Positions 1 through 5,213 of a DNA stretch of 6,429 nucleotides are shown in pieces. Origin of the DNA: an uncultured Clostridiaceae bacterium (GTDB lineage: Bacteria; Bacillota; Clostridia; Lachnospirales; Lachnospiraceae). The notes below the pieces were generated by a model that saw only the letters and a list, made by a program, of their open reading frames with translations, was not told the DNA's origin and did no database searches. The stretch is taken from assembly GCA_949841235.1 (NCBI GenBank), contig CATKZA010000111.1:1-6429 (forward strand). The letters run 5' to 3'. Within the stretch, counting starts at the first letter, position 1. Every line of letters begins with the position of its first letter. A program made the translations under genes and the position numbers.

Positions 1-1
1 G

Positions 2-268
2 AAGGTGGAAAACCTTCACGCCCCCATTGAAGTTCGGAATCTGTCCAGATCCGGCATTGGATTTGCCACGGACAGCGTGCTGCCCATCGGGTATTATTTC
101 AATGCCAGGCTGGAGTTTAAGGAGAAGGGGGAATCTCTGAACTGCGTGGTGCGCATTCTGCGCCAGGATCAGGCAGAGAATGGGAAAAATTTCTATGGGT
201 GCGAGTTTGTTGGGATGGCATCGGTATTTGACTATATTTTCGAGGATATGGAAAAAGAAGAAGGATAA
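2..268 (+). CDS. PilZ-domain protein, C-terminal part (5' end off window)
   Basis: This is the C-terminal half of a PilZ domain, a cytoplasmic beta-barrel that binds cyclic di-GMP and usually controls motility, adhesion or exopolysaccharide output. The visible sign is N-L-S-R-S-G-I-G-F, which matches the second PilZ c-di-GMP contact motif (D/N-x-S-x-x-G), followed by alternating hydrophobic strands and a closing 'YGCEFVG' strand typical of the fold. The RxxxR motif that should precede it by about 20 residues is not in the window. The frame stays open to the window edge, so the in-frame GTG at position 5 is probably an internal valine and not the start. About 88 residues are visible, ending in an acidic tail. 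A chemoreceptor gene follows 100 bp downstream with its own promoter, so both may belong to a motility region. No clear terminator follows this gene. The family assignment rests on one motif plus fold pattern. Confidence 0.75.
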   Translation, partial: KVENLHAPIEVRNLSRSGIGFATDSVLPIGYYFNARLEFKEKGESLNCVVRILRQDQAENGKNFYGCEFVGMASVFDYIFEDMEKEEG

Positions 269-303
269 CTTGCAATCTTTCGTCGAACTCCCTTTTATTT
301 TTC

Positions 304-332
304 TTGTATTGCCTTTCTAAAAGGAGTATAAT
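304..332 (+). promoter_or_regulatory. Sigma-A-type promoter for the chemoreceptor gene
   Basis: A perfect TATAAT -10 box lies at 327-332. A weak -35 box, TTGTAT (3 of 6 matches to TTGACA), lies at 304-309, and the spacer is exactly 17 bp. Transcription would begin near 339, giving a leader of about 30 nt that just includes the ribosome binding site at 353-358. I see no sigma-28 (FliA/SigD) box, although many chemotaxis genes use one. The poor -35 suggests an activator or moderate strength. This is read from sequence only. Confidence 0.6.
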
Positions 333-346
333 AACTATATTATACT
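325..346 (+). promoter_or_regulatory. Perfect dyad overlapping the -10 box (candidate operator)
   Basis: AGTATAAT at 325-332 is the exact reverse complement of ATTATACT at 339-346, with a 6-base spacer (AACTAT). The left arm contains the -10 box and the right arm covers the expected transcription start. This is where a dimeric repressor would block initiation. Because both arms contain TATAAT-like sequence, the dyad could also simply give a second -10 box on the minus strand. An RNA hairpin is unlikely, because most of the left arm lies upstream of the predicted start. Confidence 0.4.
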
Positions 347-352
347 ATGAAA

Positions 353-358
353 AGGAGG
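353..358 (+). promoter_or_regulatory. Ribosome binding site that bears on the chemoreceptor start
   Basis: This is a full AGGAGG. It is only 2 nt from ATG 361, too close for normal initiation, and that ATG opens a 9-codon frame that stops at 388-390. It is 10 nt from TTG 369, which is in frame with the chemoreceptor. The alternative in-frame ATG at 387 has a weaker AAAGG at 376-380, 6 nt upstream. The AGGAGG favours TTG 369; codon preference favours ATG 387. Confidence 0.6.
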
Positions 359-368
359 AAATGTTTTT

Positions 369-2420
369 TTGGGAGAAAGGAAAGAAATGAAAAAAATGAA
401 GGGGAAATCTAAGAAACGGATAGCAGATGAAATACTATTTGAGGTGGGAAGAAGTGTCCTGCTGGTTTTCCTGATCGTGGCAGTCATTGCCATATTGATG
501 GTTCGCTGGGTGATTGTGTCATCCAAGGAATCGGAACTGACATTGCAGTCAGTGGCAGCGTCAAATCAGCTGGCGGGATTTTTTGAGCAGTATAGCAAGG
601 CTTCGGCCCAGCTGGCAGTAAATCCGGAAATCAAGAACGTGCTGACGGAGACGAAGGCGGGGGACGATATCCAGAAGGCGGAAAAGATGGATACGGTTCG
701 GCAGAATCTGCTGAATGTGGTGGACACCGATTCGGGGAATATTATGGCGGCATGGATTGCGGACATGGATTCCAGTACCCTGACTCAGTCAGATGGCTTC
801 ACGTCGGGAAAGGCTGATGGATGGGACATTACTCAGCGCGTCTGGTATCAGGACTGCGTGGATTCAGGGGATACGGTGCTGACGGAACCCTACGTGGATC
901 CCGCTACGAATCAGACGATACTCAGTGCCGTATCACCGGTATATGATGATTCCTCTAAGGATATCATCGGCGTGGCGGGGCTGGATGTTTCTTTGGATCA
1001 TCTTACGGATGTCATGGGGAAATATAAAATAGGCAGCAAGGGCTATGTGTTTTTATTATCCTCAGAGGGTACAGTGATCTATCATCCTCAGGAAGACATG
1101 CTGCAGAAGAATATCACAGAGGTGGATATCTCGCAGAATGTGAAGGATGCCGCAAAGGCGGGAAAAGAGGAATTTCTGAAATATAAGGCCAGCGGCAAGA
1201 CAAAGTATGGCGTGGCGGAGCCCGTGGGAGATACGGGGTATCTCGTCATAAGCAATATGCCTTTCTGGGAGTATTATTATCTGGTATTCGGAATGGTCGT
1301 GGCTTTGATTATTATATTCTTGATCGGCATCTTGCTGATTGTCCTGAGCATCAAGAGGAGTGCTGCCAGCCTGTCAAAGCCGATTATGGAGTTGAATCAT
1401 ACGGCGCAGCAGTTGGCTAATGGAGATTTGGACGTGCATCTGGAGATTACATCCGAGGACGAGATTGGGGAATTGGGAGAGTCCATCAAGAAGACGGTTG
1501 CCCGTCTGAAGGAGTATATCCTTTACATAGATGAGACCTCCGAAGTGCTGGACAAGATTGCAGATGGTCAGCTTAGCATAGAATTGAAGAATGACTATGT
1601 GGGTGAATTCCAGAAAATAAAGGATGCCCTGCTCAATATCTCTAGTTCCATGACAAATGTGATGAAGAATATTGGCGAGAGTTCCAAGCAGGTTTCCGTG
1701 GGCGCTTCCGAACTGGCGGATGCCTCCCAGATGCTTGCAGAGGGTGCCCAGACCCAGGCAGTTTCCGTGCAGGAACTTGCCAACACTACCACTACGGTGA
1801 CGGAGCAGGTGCAGGAGAGCCGCAAGGATGCGGAGCGGTCGGCAAAGGCTACGGTATATGTCACCAATATGATGGAGCAGAATCAGGATAAGATGAAAAT
1901 GATGATGGGAGCCATGAATGAGATTCGCGAGACATCTCAGCAGGTGGTGGGAATCATTCAGACCATTGAGGAGATTGCGGAGCAGACAAACCTGCTTTCC
2001 CTGAATGCTTCCATTGAGGCAGCCCGGGCAGGGGAGCTGGGAAAGGGCTTTGCAGTGGTGGCTGACGAAATTGGCAAGCTGGCACTGGAGAGTTCCAAGG
2101 CTGCCAGCATGACCAGAGAACTGATCGGGGTATCCATGGATGAGATCAACAAGGGCAATGATATTGCCAATGGCGTGATGACTTCTCTGGAAGAGTCGGT
2201 GACCGCTGTGGGCGAAGTCAACAAAATGATTAAGAAGTCGGCTGAGAATGCAGTGGATCAGGCAGATAATATGCAGCAGATACAGGTGGGAATTGATGCG
2301 ATTGCCCAGGGAGTGAATGATAACTCCGCAGTATCTCAGGAGACCTACGCCACATCGGAACAGTTGGCGAACCAGACAGTGTCTTTGAATGATCTGGTAC
2401 AGAGATTTGAATTTGAATGA
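369..2420 (+). CDS. Methyl-accepting chemotaxis protein with dCache sensor domain
   Basis: This is a transmembrane chemoreceptor that passes ligand binding to CheA/CheW and is tuned by CheR/CheB methylation. In order, by residue: a short basic cytoplasmic start, TM1 (about 29-50), an extracellular double-Cache domain (about 52-298), TM2 (about 303-328), a HAMP domain (about 329-382, with SKPIMEL at its start), a second HAMP-like segment (about 383-435), and a long signalling coiled coil. The coiled coil carries the highly conserved hairpin tip [20 protein letters not shown] with [15 protein letters not shown] after it (about 535-573). In the sensor, R157, W159, Y160, Y175, D177 and D206 line up with the amino-acid-binding dCache motif known from PctA-type receptors, so an amino acid ligand is likely. 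There is no NWETF-type C-terminal CheR tether; the protein ends FEFE. Its length is normal for the family. The start is TTG 369 or ATG 387. It has its own promoter and terminator, so it is probably a single-gene transcript. Confidence 0.96.
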   Translation: MGERKEMKKMKGKSKKRIADEILFEVGRSVLLVFLIVAVIAILMVRWVIVSSKESELTLQSVAASNQLAGFFEQYSKASAQLAVNPEIKNVLTETKAGDDIQKAEKMDTVRQNLLNVVDTDSGNIMAAWIADMDSSTLTQSDGFTSGKADGWDITQRVWYQDCVDSGDTVLTEPYVDPATNQTILSAVSPVYDDSSKDIIGVAGLDVSLDHLTDVMGKYKIGSKGYVFLLSSEGTVIYHPQEDMLQKNITEVDISQNVKDAAKAGKEEFLKYKASGKTKYGVAEPVGDTGYLVISNMPFWEYYYLVFGMVVALIIIFLIGILLIVLSIKRSAASLSKPIMELNHTAQQLANGDLDVHLEITSEDEIGELGESIKKTVARLKEYILYIDETSEVLDKIADGQLSIELKNDYVGEFQKIKDALLNISSSMTNVMKNIGESSKQVSVGASELADASQMLAEGAQTQAVSVQELANTTTTVTEQVQESRKDAERSAKATVYVTNMMEQNQDKMKMMMGAMNEIRETSQQVVGIIQTIEEIAEQTNLLSLNASIEAARAGELGKGFAVVADEIGKLALESSKAASMTRELIGVSMDEINKGNDIANGVMTSLEESVTAVGEVNKMIKKSAENAVDQADNMQQIQVGIDAIAQGVNDNSAVSQETYATSEQLANQTVSLNDLVQRFEFE

Positions 2421-2451
2421 TTACAGAGGGTGATGCCGCTGTAATCGGCAT
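2419..2451 (+). other. Two mutually exclusive hairpins in the chemoreceptor 3' UTR
   Basis: GATTACAG (2419-2426, overlapping the stop codon) pairs perfectly with CTGTAATC (2439-2446). ATGCCG (2433-2438) pairs perfectly with CGGCAT (2446-2451). The second hairpin's left arm lies in the loop of the first, and both use base 2446, so they cannot form fully together. Neither is followed by a T-run, so neither is a terminator by itself. They may protect the 3' end or may be chance. Confidence 0.35.
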
Positions 2452-2467
2452 GTCAGTTTAGGAATAG

Positions 2468-2505
2468 ACAAGGGACGCTTCGTATCAGGAGGTGTCCCTT
2501 GTTTT
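2468..2505 (+). terminator. Intrinsic terminator of the chemoreceptor gene
   Basis: ACAAGGGAC (2468-2476) pairs perfectly with GTCCCTTGT (2494-2502). Five more pairs including two G-U wobbles (2477-2481 with 2489-2493) extend the stem to about 14 bp with a 7-base loop. A TTTT tract at 2502-2505 follows. It lies 48 bp after the chemoreceptor stop codon and separates that gene from the next + strand gene. Confidence 0.82.
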
Positions 2506-2599
2506 GTGCCAGTACATCATAAACTAAGTTTCTGGCGGCTAGGCTTATCGTTACGATGGAGGCAGTAATCTGAACATACCACATAGGAGGGGGCGGGAG

Positions 2600-3277
2600 A
2601 TGAAAAATAAATGGTGGATTTTATTTATTGTTGCTGCGATTTGGTTTAGCAATAGCCATGCATTGGCGGGAGATGCAATTTCTAGCATTTATAGTAATAG
2701 AGAACCGCAAGATGCATTGTTCATTGGAAAAGTAATAAAAATAGAGAATGACAGTATCTTGCATCTCAGCATTTTAAGGGTGATTTGTGGAGAAATTGAG
2801 GAATCGCAAATAAAATACTATCATCCGACGGCGGCACAAAAAACTTCTGTAGGTAGATATGTACTTCTATCTGTAGAAAAGGAAGGCGATTTTTATAAAA
2901 AATGCTATTCCGTTTGTCACGAAGTGGTGATAGAAGAGGTTGATAAAATTTCCGCAATGACTCCCCTTGACCAAGAGAGAGACGAGGATATGGACATATC
3001 GCTGCAATGGTTTTGCAATACAGGAACGGAGATAGGGGATGCAACAGATTCGGGGAAATATTATTTATATGAAGAAGACGGTGTGATTTCTAAAACTCTA
3101 GTTTATGATATGAAAATGCATAAATGGCTGATCAATCCGCTTTCGGCGGAGTATTCGTCACCCAATACGCAGAAATCAAAAAGAACAAATATTGTTCTAA
3201 TTGGTTTTGTGTCAGTGGCAATCGTTTTTTTATTGGTTGGTTGTGTGGTTTGGTTAAAGAGACGAAAAACTCCTTAG
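2600..3277 (+). CDS. Hypothetical secreted, membrane-anchored protein (type I topology)
   Basis: I do not recognise a named family. The 225-residue product has a clear signal peptide: K2/K4, a hydrophobic core WWILFIVAAIWF at 5-16, and an ALA|G cleavage site after residue 23. Next comes an extracellular domain of about 170 residues, rich in alternating beta-strand patterns, starting near 'DALFIGKVIKI'. It has four cysteines (63, 102, 106, 139) that could form two disulfides. A single membrane span follows at about 197-219 with a KRRK stop-transfer tail. The small beta-rich ectodomain with cysteines loosely recalls netrin/TIMP-like OB folds, but that is only an impression. The start ATG has AGGAGG at 2585-2590, 9 nt upstream. 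Sampled stretches are about 33-42% GC against 50-60% in samples from neighbouring genes, which hints at a different origin. No promoter is convincing upstream, and no terminator on its own strand is visible downstream. It converges with the sulfotransferase gene. Confidence 0.85.
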   Translation: MKNKWWILFIVAAIWFSNSHALAGDAISSIYSNREPQDALFIGKVIKIENDSILHLSILRVICGEIEESQIKYYHPTAAQKTSVGRYVLLSVEKEGDFYKKCYSVCHEVVIEEVDKISAMTPLDQERDEDMDISLQWFCNTGTEIGDATDSGKYYLYEEDGVISKTLVYDMKMHKWLINPLSAEYSSPNTQKSKRTNIVLIGFVSVAIVFLLVGCVVWLKRRKTP

Positions 3278-3302
3278 CGATCAAATAGCTGCCGCCAAGG
3301 AG
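3265..3302 (-). terminator. Intrinsic terminator for the minus-strand sulfotransferase gene
   Basis: Read on the minus strand, CTCCTT (3302-3297) pairs with AAGGAG (3275-3270). After one mismatch the stem continues with GCG/CGC pairs (3295-3293 with 3279-3277) around a loop of about 13 bases, and TTTTT (3269-3265) follows directly. It begins 27 bp past the sulfotransferase stop codon. Its left arm and T-tract lie inside the last codons of the convergent + strand gene. On the + strand no T-run follows the hairpin, so it should work one way only. Confidence 0.65.
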
Positions 3303-3328
3303 AAGTCAAAGGAAAAAAGGATAGTACA

Positions 3329-4432
3329 CTAGTTTCCACGTATTTTATGGTAGATCCATTTCAACTTGCCACGCAGCGTCTTTCCCTCCAGCCGCCGTTT
3401 CAGCGCATTGATTTCCTGCTCCTGCATGGCGATGACTTCGCCGCAGAGATCTGCCATATCTTGCAGGGATAGGGTATTTTCAGCCTCCCTGAAATCGGGT
3501 TTGTCGTAAAATAATGTTCCGTCCCTTCTTCCCAGAAATTCTCTGGCAATCGCCTCGTTTGATTTGGCGTATTCCAGCGTGCATTGCTGCCGCTCCTCTT
3601 TGGAGAAATAGTTCGCCGCTCCATGGAGAGAGTTTCCCTTGCGGGATTCCTGTATTGCAAGAAGACGCTTTACCACAAAATTCTGCTTCGTGCAGAAGGC
3701 TGGATTCTGGTTCAGCAGACGCTTTGCCTCCAGATAGATGCCTCGAAGGCTGGTATTTTGAAGCACGTCGCTGTCCTTGCATTCCTCGGATAATGGGATA
3801 TGGAAAATATGCAGGAAGTCGGACAGGATGGTCTGTTCTGCCCCCTGATACTGCCCCTTTTCATAACATCGCACAATGATATTTTCTCTGCCAAGGGCAT
3901 GGGAAAATACCTGGAGCCTTTTTTCATAATCCAGTTGGAAGTAGCGGTATTTTTCCTGTTGGATGTACTGGGAGAAAGAAAGCCGCATGCCCTCCTTTAC
4001 CTGCTGGGCCCAGTAGGACTGGATTACCTGATCCTGGGGGCGCAGATAGACTATGGCCTTTACCGTCACGCCGACCTCTGCCATGCGCTCCTTTATGTTC
4101 CGGAGACGTGTTTCGTCGATTTCTTTCTCATTCCACAAATGCTCATCGGAGATCACTATGCAGTCTTGCCTGGCGAATAGCTTTTCCAGCTTTTTAAACC
4201 CGACTTCCCGCTCTCTGGCCTCCTCCTGGAACAATCTGTTTTTCTGCGCATCGTAGATTTTATGGGACAAAAAATAGGCGTTGCGGTTCTGGCCGATTCC
4301 CGGAAACCGAAATCCCAGATCTGGGTAGCACAAGCCCTGCTGTAGCAGAAAGGCCTCGTTCTTGCGGCAAAAATACTGAATCGTGGATGTCCCCGTCTTC
4401 GGCGTGCCGATATGAAGATATAGTGTTTTCAT
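3329..4432 (-). CDS. PAPS-dependent sulfotransferase family protein
   Basis: This is a predicted cytoplasmic sulfotransferase moving a sulfuryl group from 3'-phosphoadenosine 5'-phosphosulfate (PAPS) to an acceptor. In this family the acceptor is often a cell-surface or secreted glycan, but it cannot be read from the sequence. The N-terminal strand-loop-helix YLHIGTPKTGTSTIQYF (residues 5-21) is the 5'-phosphosulfate-binding loop, and RPQDQVIQSYW (131-141) matches the 3'-phosphate-binding segment with R131 and S139. SDEHLW (95-100) falls where the family often has an SSE-type loop. 'REFLGRRDGTLFYD' (297-310) is typical of the bacterial polysaccharide-type members. The C-terminus (about 320-350) is a predicted coiled coil followed by a basic tail, perhaps for assembly or membrane contact. 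Length (367 aa) is ordinary. The ATG is supported by AGGAG at 4439-4443, 6 nt upstream. It lies downstream of ibrAB on the same strand but has its own promoter. Confidence 0.88.
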   Translation of the reverse strand: MKTLYLHIGTPKTGTSTIQYFCRKNEAFLLQQGLCYPDLGFRFPGIGQNRNAYFLSHKIYDAQKNRLFQEEAREREVGFKKLEKLFARQDCIVISDEHLWNEKEIDETRLRNIKERMAEVGVTVKAIVYLRPQDQVIQSYWAQQVKEGMRLSFSQYIQQEKYRYFQLDYEKRLQVFSHALGRENIIVRCYEKGQYQGAEQTILSDFLHIFHIPLSEECKDSDVLQNTSLRGIYLEAKRLLNQNPAFCTKQNFVVKRLLAIQESRKGNSLHGAANYFSKEERQQCTLEYAKSNEAIAREFLGRRDGTLFYDKPDFREAENTLSLQDMADLCGEVIAMQEQEINALKRRLEGKTLRGKLKWIYHKIRGN

Positions 4433-4479
4433 CGCTGTCTCCTGTTTTCTATGAATTTGTTCGTATTTTTAATGCGTTT

Positions 4480-4519
4480 TTGTTGCTATGAGCGGCGAAG
4501 CCGTGAAAAATAGTAACAA
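4480..4519 (-). repeat. 40-bp imperfect palindrome in the sulfotransferase leader (possible REP-like element)
   Basis: TTGTTGCTAT (4480-4489) pairs with ATAGTAACAA (4510-4519), and inside it CGGC (4493-4496) pairs with GCCG (4500-4503) around a GAA loop. The outer stem is 10 bp with one imperfect pair, which is G-U if transcribed on the + strand but A-C on the minus strand. No T-run flanks it on either strand, so it does not look like a terminator. It falls inside the predicted 5' UTR of the sulfotransferase. The nested, GC-tipped form resembles dispersed intergenic palindromes, which is an inference. Confidence 0.5.
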
Positions 4520-4530
4520 TCTGGCATCAC

Positions 4531-4559
4531 ATTATAGCACATTTCGGAGAGAATTACAC
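4531..4559 (-). promoter_or_regulatory. Extended -10 promoter for the sulfotransferase gene
   Basis: On the minus strand, TATAAT lies at 4536-4531 preceded by TGC (4539-4537), forming a full extended -10 (TGnTATAAT). The -35 position 17 bp upstream (4559-4554) reads GTGTAA, only 3 of 6 matches, which extended -10 promoters tolerate. Transcription would begin near 4524, leaving a leader of about 90 nt that contains the 40-bp palindrome. It makes the sulfotransferase at least partly independent of ibrAB. Confidence 0.65.
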
Positions 4560-4673
4560 TATCTGACAACAATGAATTTATTTCGCTGTGGCTACTTTGA
4601 CGCAGAAAAGAGCATGGATTTCTATCTCGTGGACGCTTTGCAGCTCGGATGAACTGCGCAGTGGTGCATGCTT

Positions 4674-5213
4674 TTATTCCTCGCCCTCTTTCTCGGCAGG
4701 CTGCCATGCCTGGCCGAAATTCACGTCCTTGAATAGGGATGCCAGGCCGGTAATCTGCTTTAGTCGCAGGATTTCATCCCGGTCCATGCCCAGATGCTTT
4801 GCAATCCAGGCATCGCTCCTGCCCAGCTCGTGGAGTTCCTGCACGATATTGCTCATAAGGTCTACATCGTGGGAGCCTCTTGCCCTGTTGTGGCGGACGG
4901 TGCTGGCCATGCGGCCGGAGAGGGGCTTGTCGATGACGGATACCGGCATCATTCCCTGTTCCCGCTCATAGATATCGGGATATTCTTTCATGATGCGCCA
5001 GCGGTGGAATCCGTCCACCACGGTGTAGATGTCCTCTTCCTGGGAGTAGTAGCAGACGATGGGCATGGTATAGCCATCTTCCCGGATGCTGTCGTAGAGC
5101 AGTTTCATTTCCGGGGGAGCCACATTGTTGGGATTGTATGTATTGGGTTGGATTTTCTCGAAGGGCACGGCAATGATATCGTAAACGGGGCTTTTAAATT
5201 CTTTTTTTGTCAT
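4674..5213 (-). CDS. ibrB: IbrB-like ParB-domain protein
   Basis: A 179-residue protein of the ParB/sulfiredoxin-like fold, matching IbrB, the partner of IbrA; in E. coli the pair was described as activating immunoglobulin-binding eib genes. Visible features: the ParB-type opening 'IQPNTYNPNN' (21-30), the 'REDGYTMPIV' strand-turn (44-53), the signature box VVDGFHRWRI (65-74) corresponding to the D-G-x-x-R nucleotide or catalytic motif of the fold, a basic RHNRARGSHDVD segment (107-118), and a helix-turn-helix-like segment, GRSDAWIAKHLGMDRDEI (131-148), that may bind DNA. It lacks the C-terminal dimer domain of chromosome-partitioning ParB, so a role in plasmid or chromosome segregation is unlikely. 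The ATG lies inside the ibrA 3' end (20-bp overlap), with GGAGAG at 5226-5221, 7 nt upstream, which implies translational coupling. No terminator is evident after its stop codon. Confidence 0.88.
   Translation of the reverse strand: MTKKEFKSPVYDIIAVPFEKIQPNTYNPNNVAPPEMKLLYDSIREDGYTMPIVCYYSQEEDIYTVVDGFHRWRIMKEYPDIYEREQGMMPVSVIDKPLSGRMASTVRHNRARGSHDVDLMSNIVQELHELGRSDAWIAKHLGMDRDEILRLKQITGLASLFKDVNFGQAWQPAEKEGEE

Noticed and set aside
319..357. Direct repeat AAAAGGAG at 319-326 and 350-357
   Set aside because: The second copy is part of the ribosome binding site and the first is a common purine-rich string, so it is likely coincidental.
2547..2557. 11-bp palindrome ATCGT-T-ACGAT upstream of the hypothetical membrane protein
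   Set aside because: Too short to separate from chance, and no promoter could be placed around it.
2500..2600. Possible promoter for the 2600-3277 gene
   Set aside because: No pair of -35 and -10 boxes with acceptable match and spacing was found.
3514..3879. Long + strand open frames across the sulfotransferase gene (also 3800-4180)
   Set aside because: They are shadows of the well-supported minus-strand sulfotransferase. They have no family-like motifs and no ribosome binding sites.
4486..4707. Minus-strand 73-codon frame covering the gap after ibrB
   Set aside because: The product is low-complexity and arginine/serine-rich with no motif, and the frame runs through the promoter and the palindrome. 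It could be a frameshifted ibrB tail, but ibrB already ends at a normal length.
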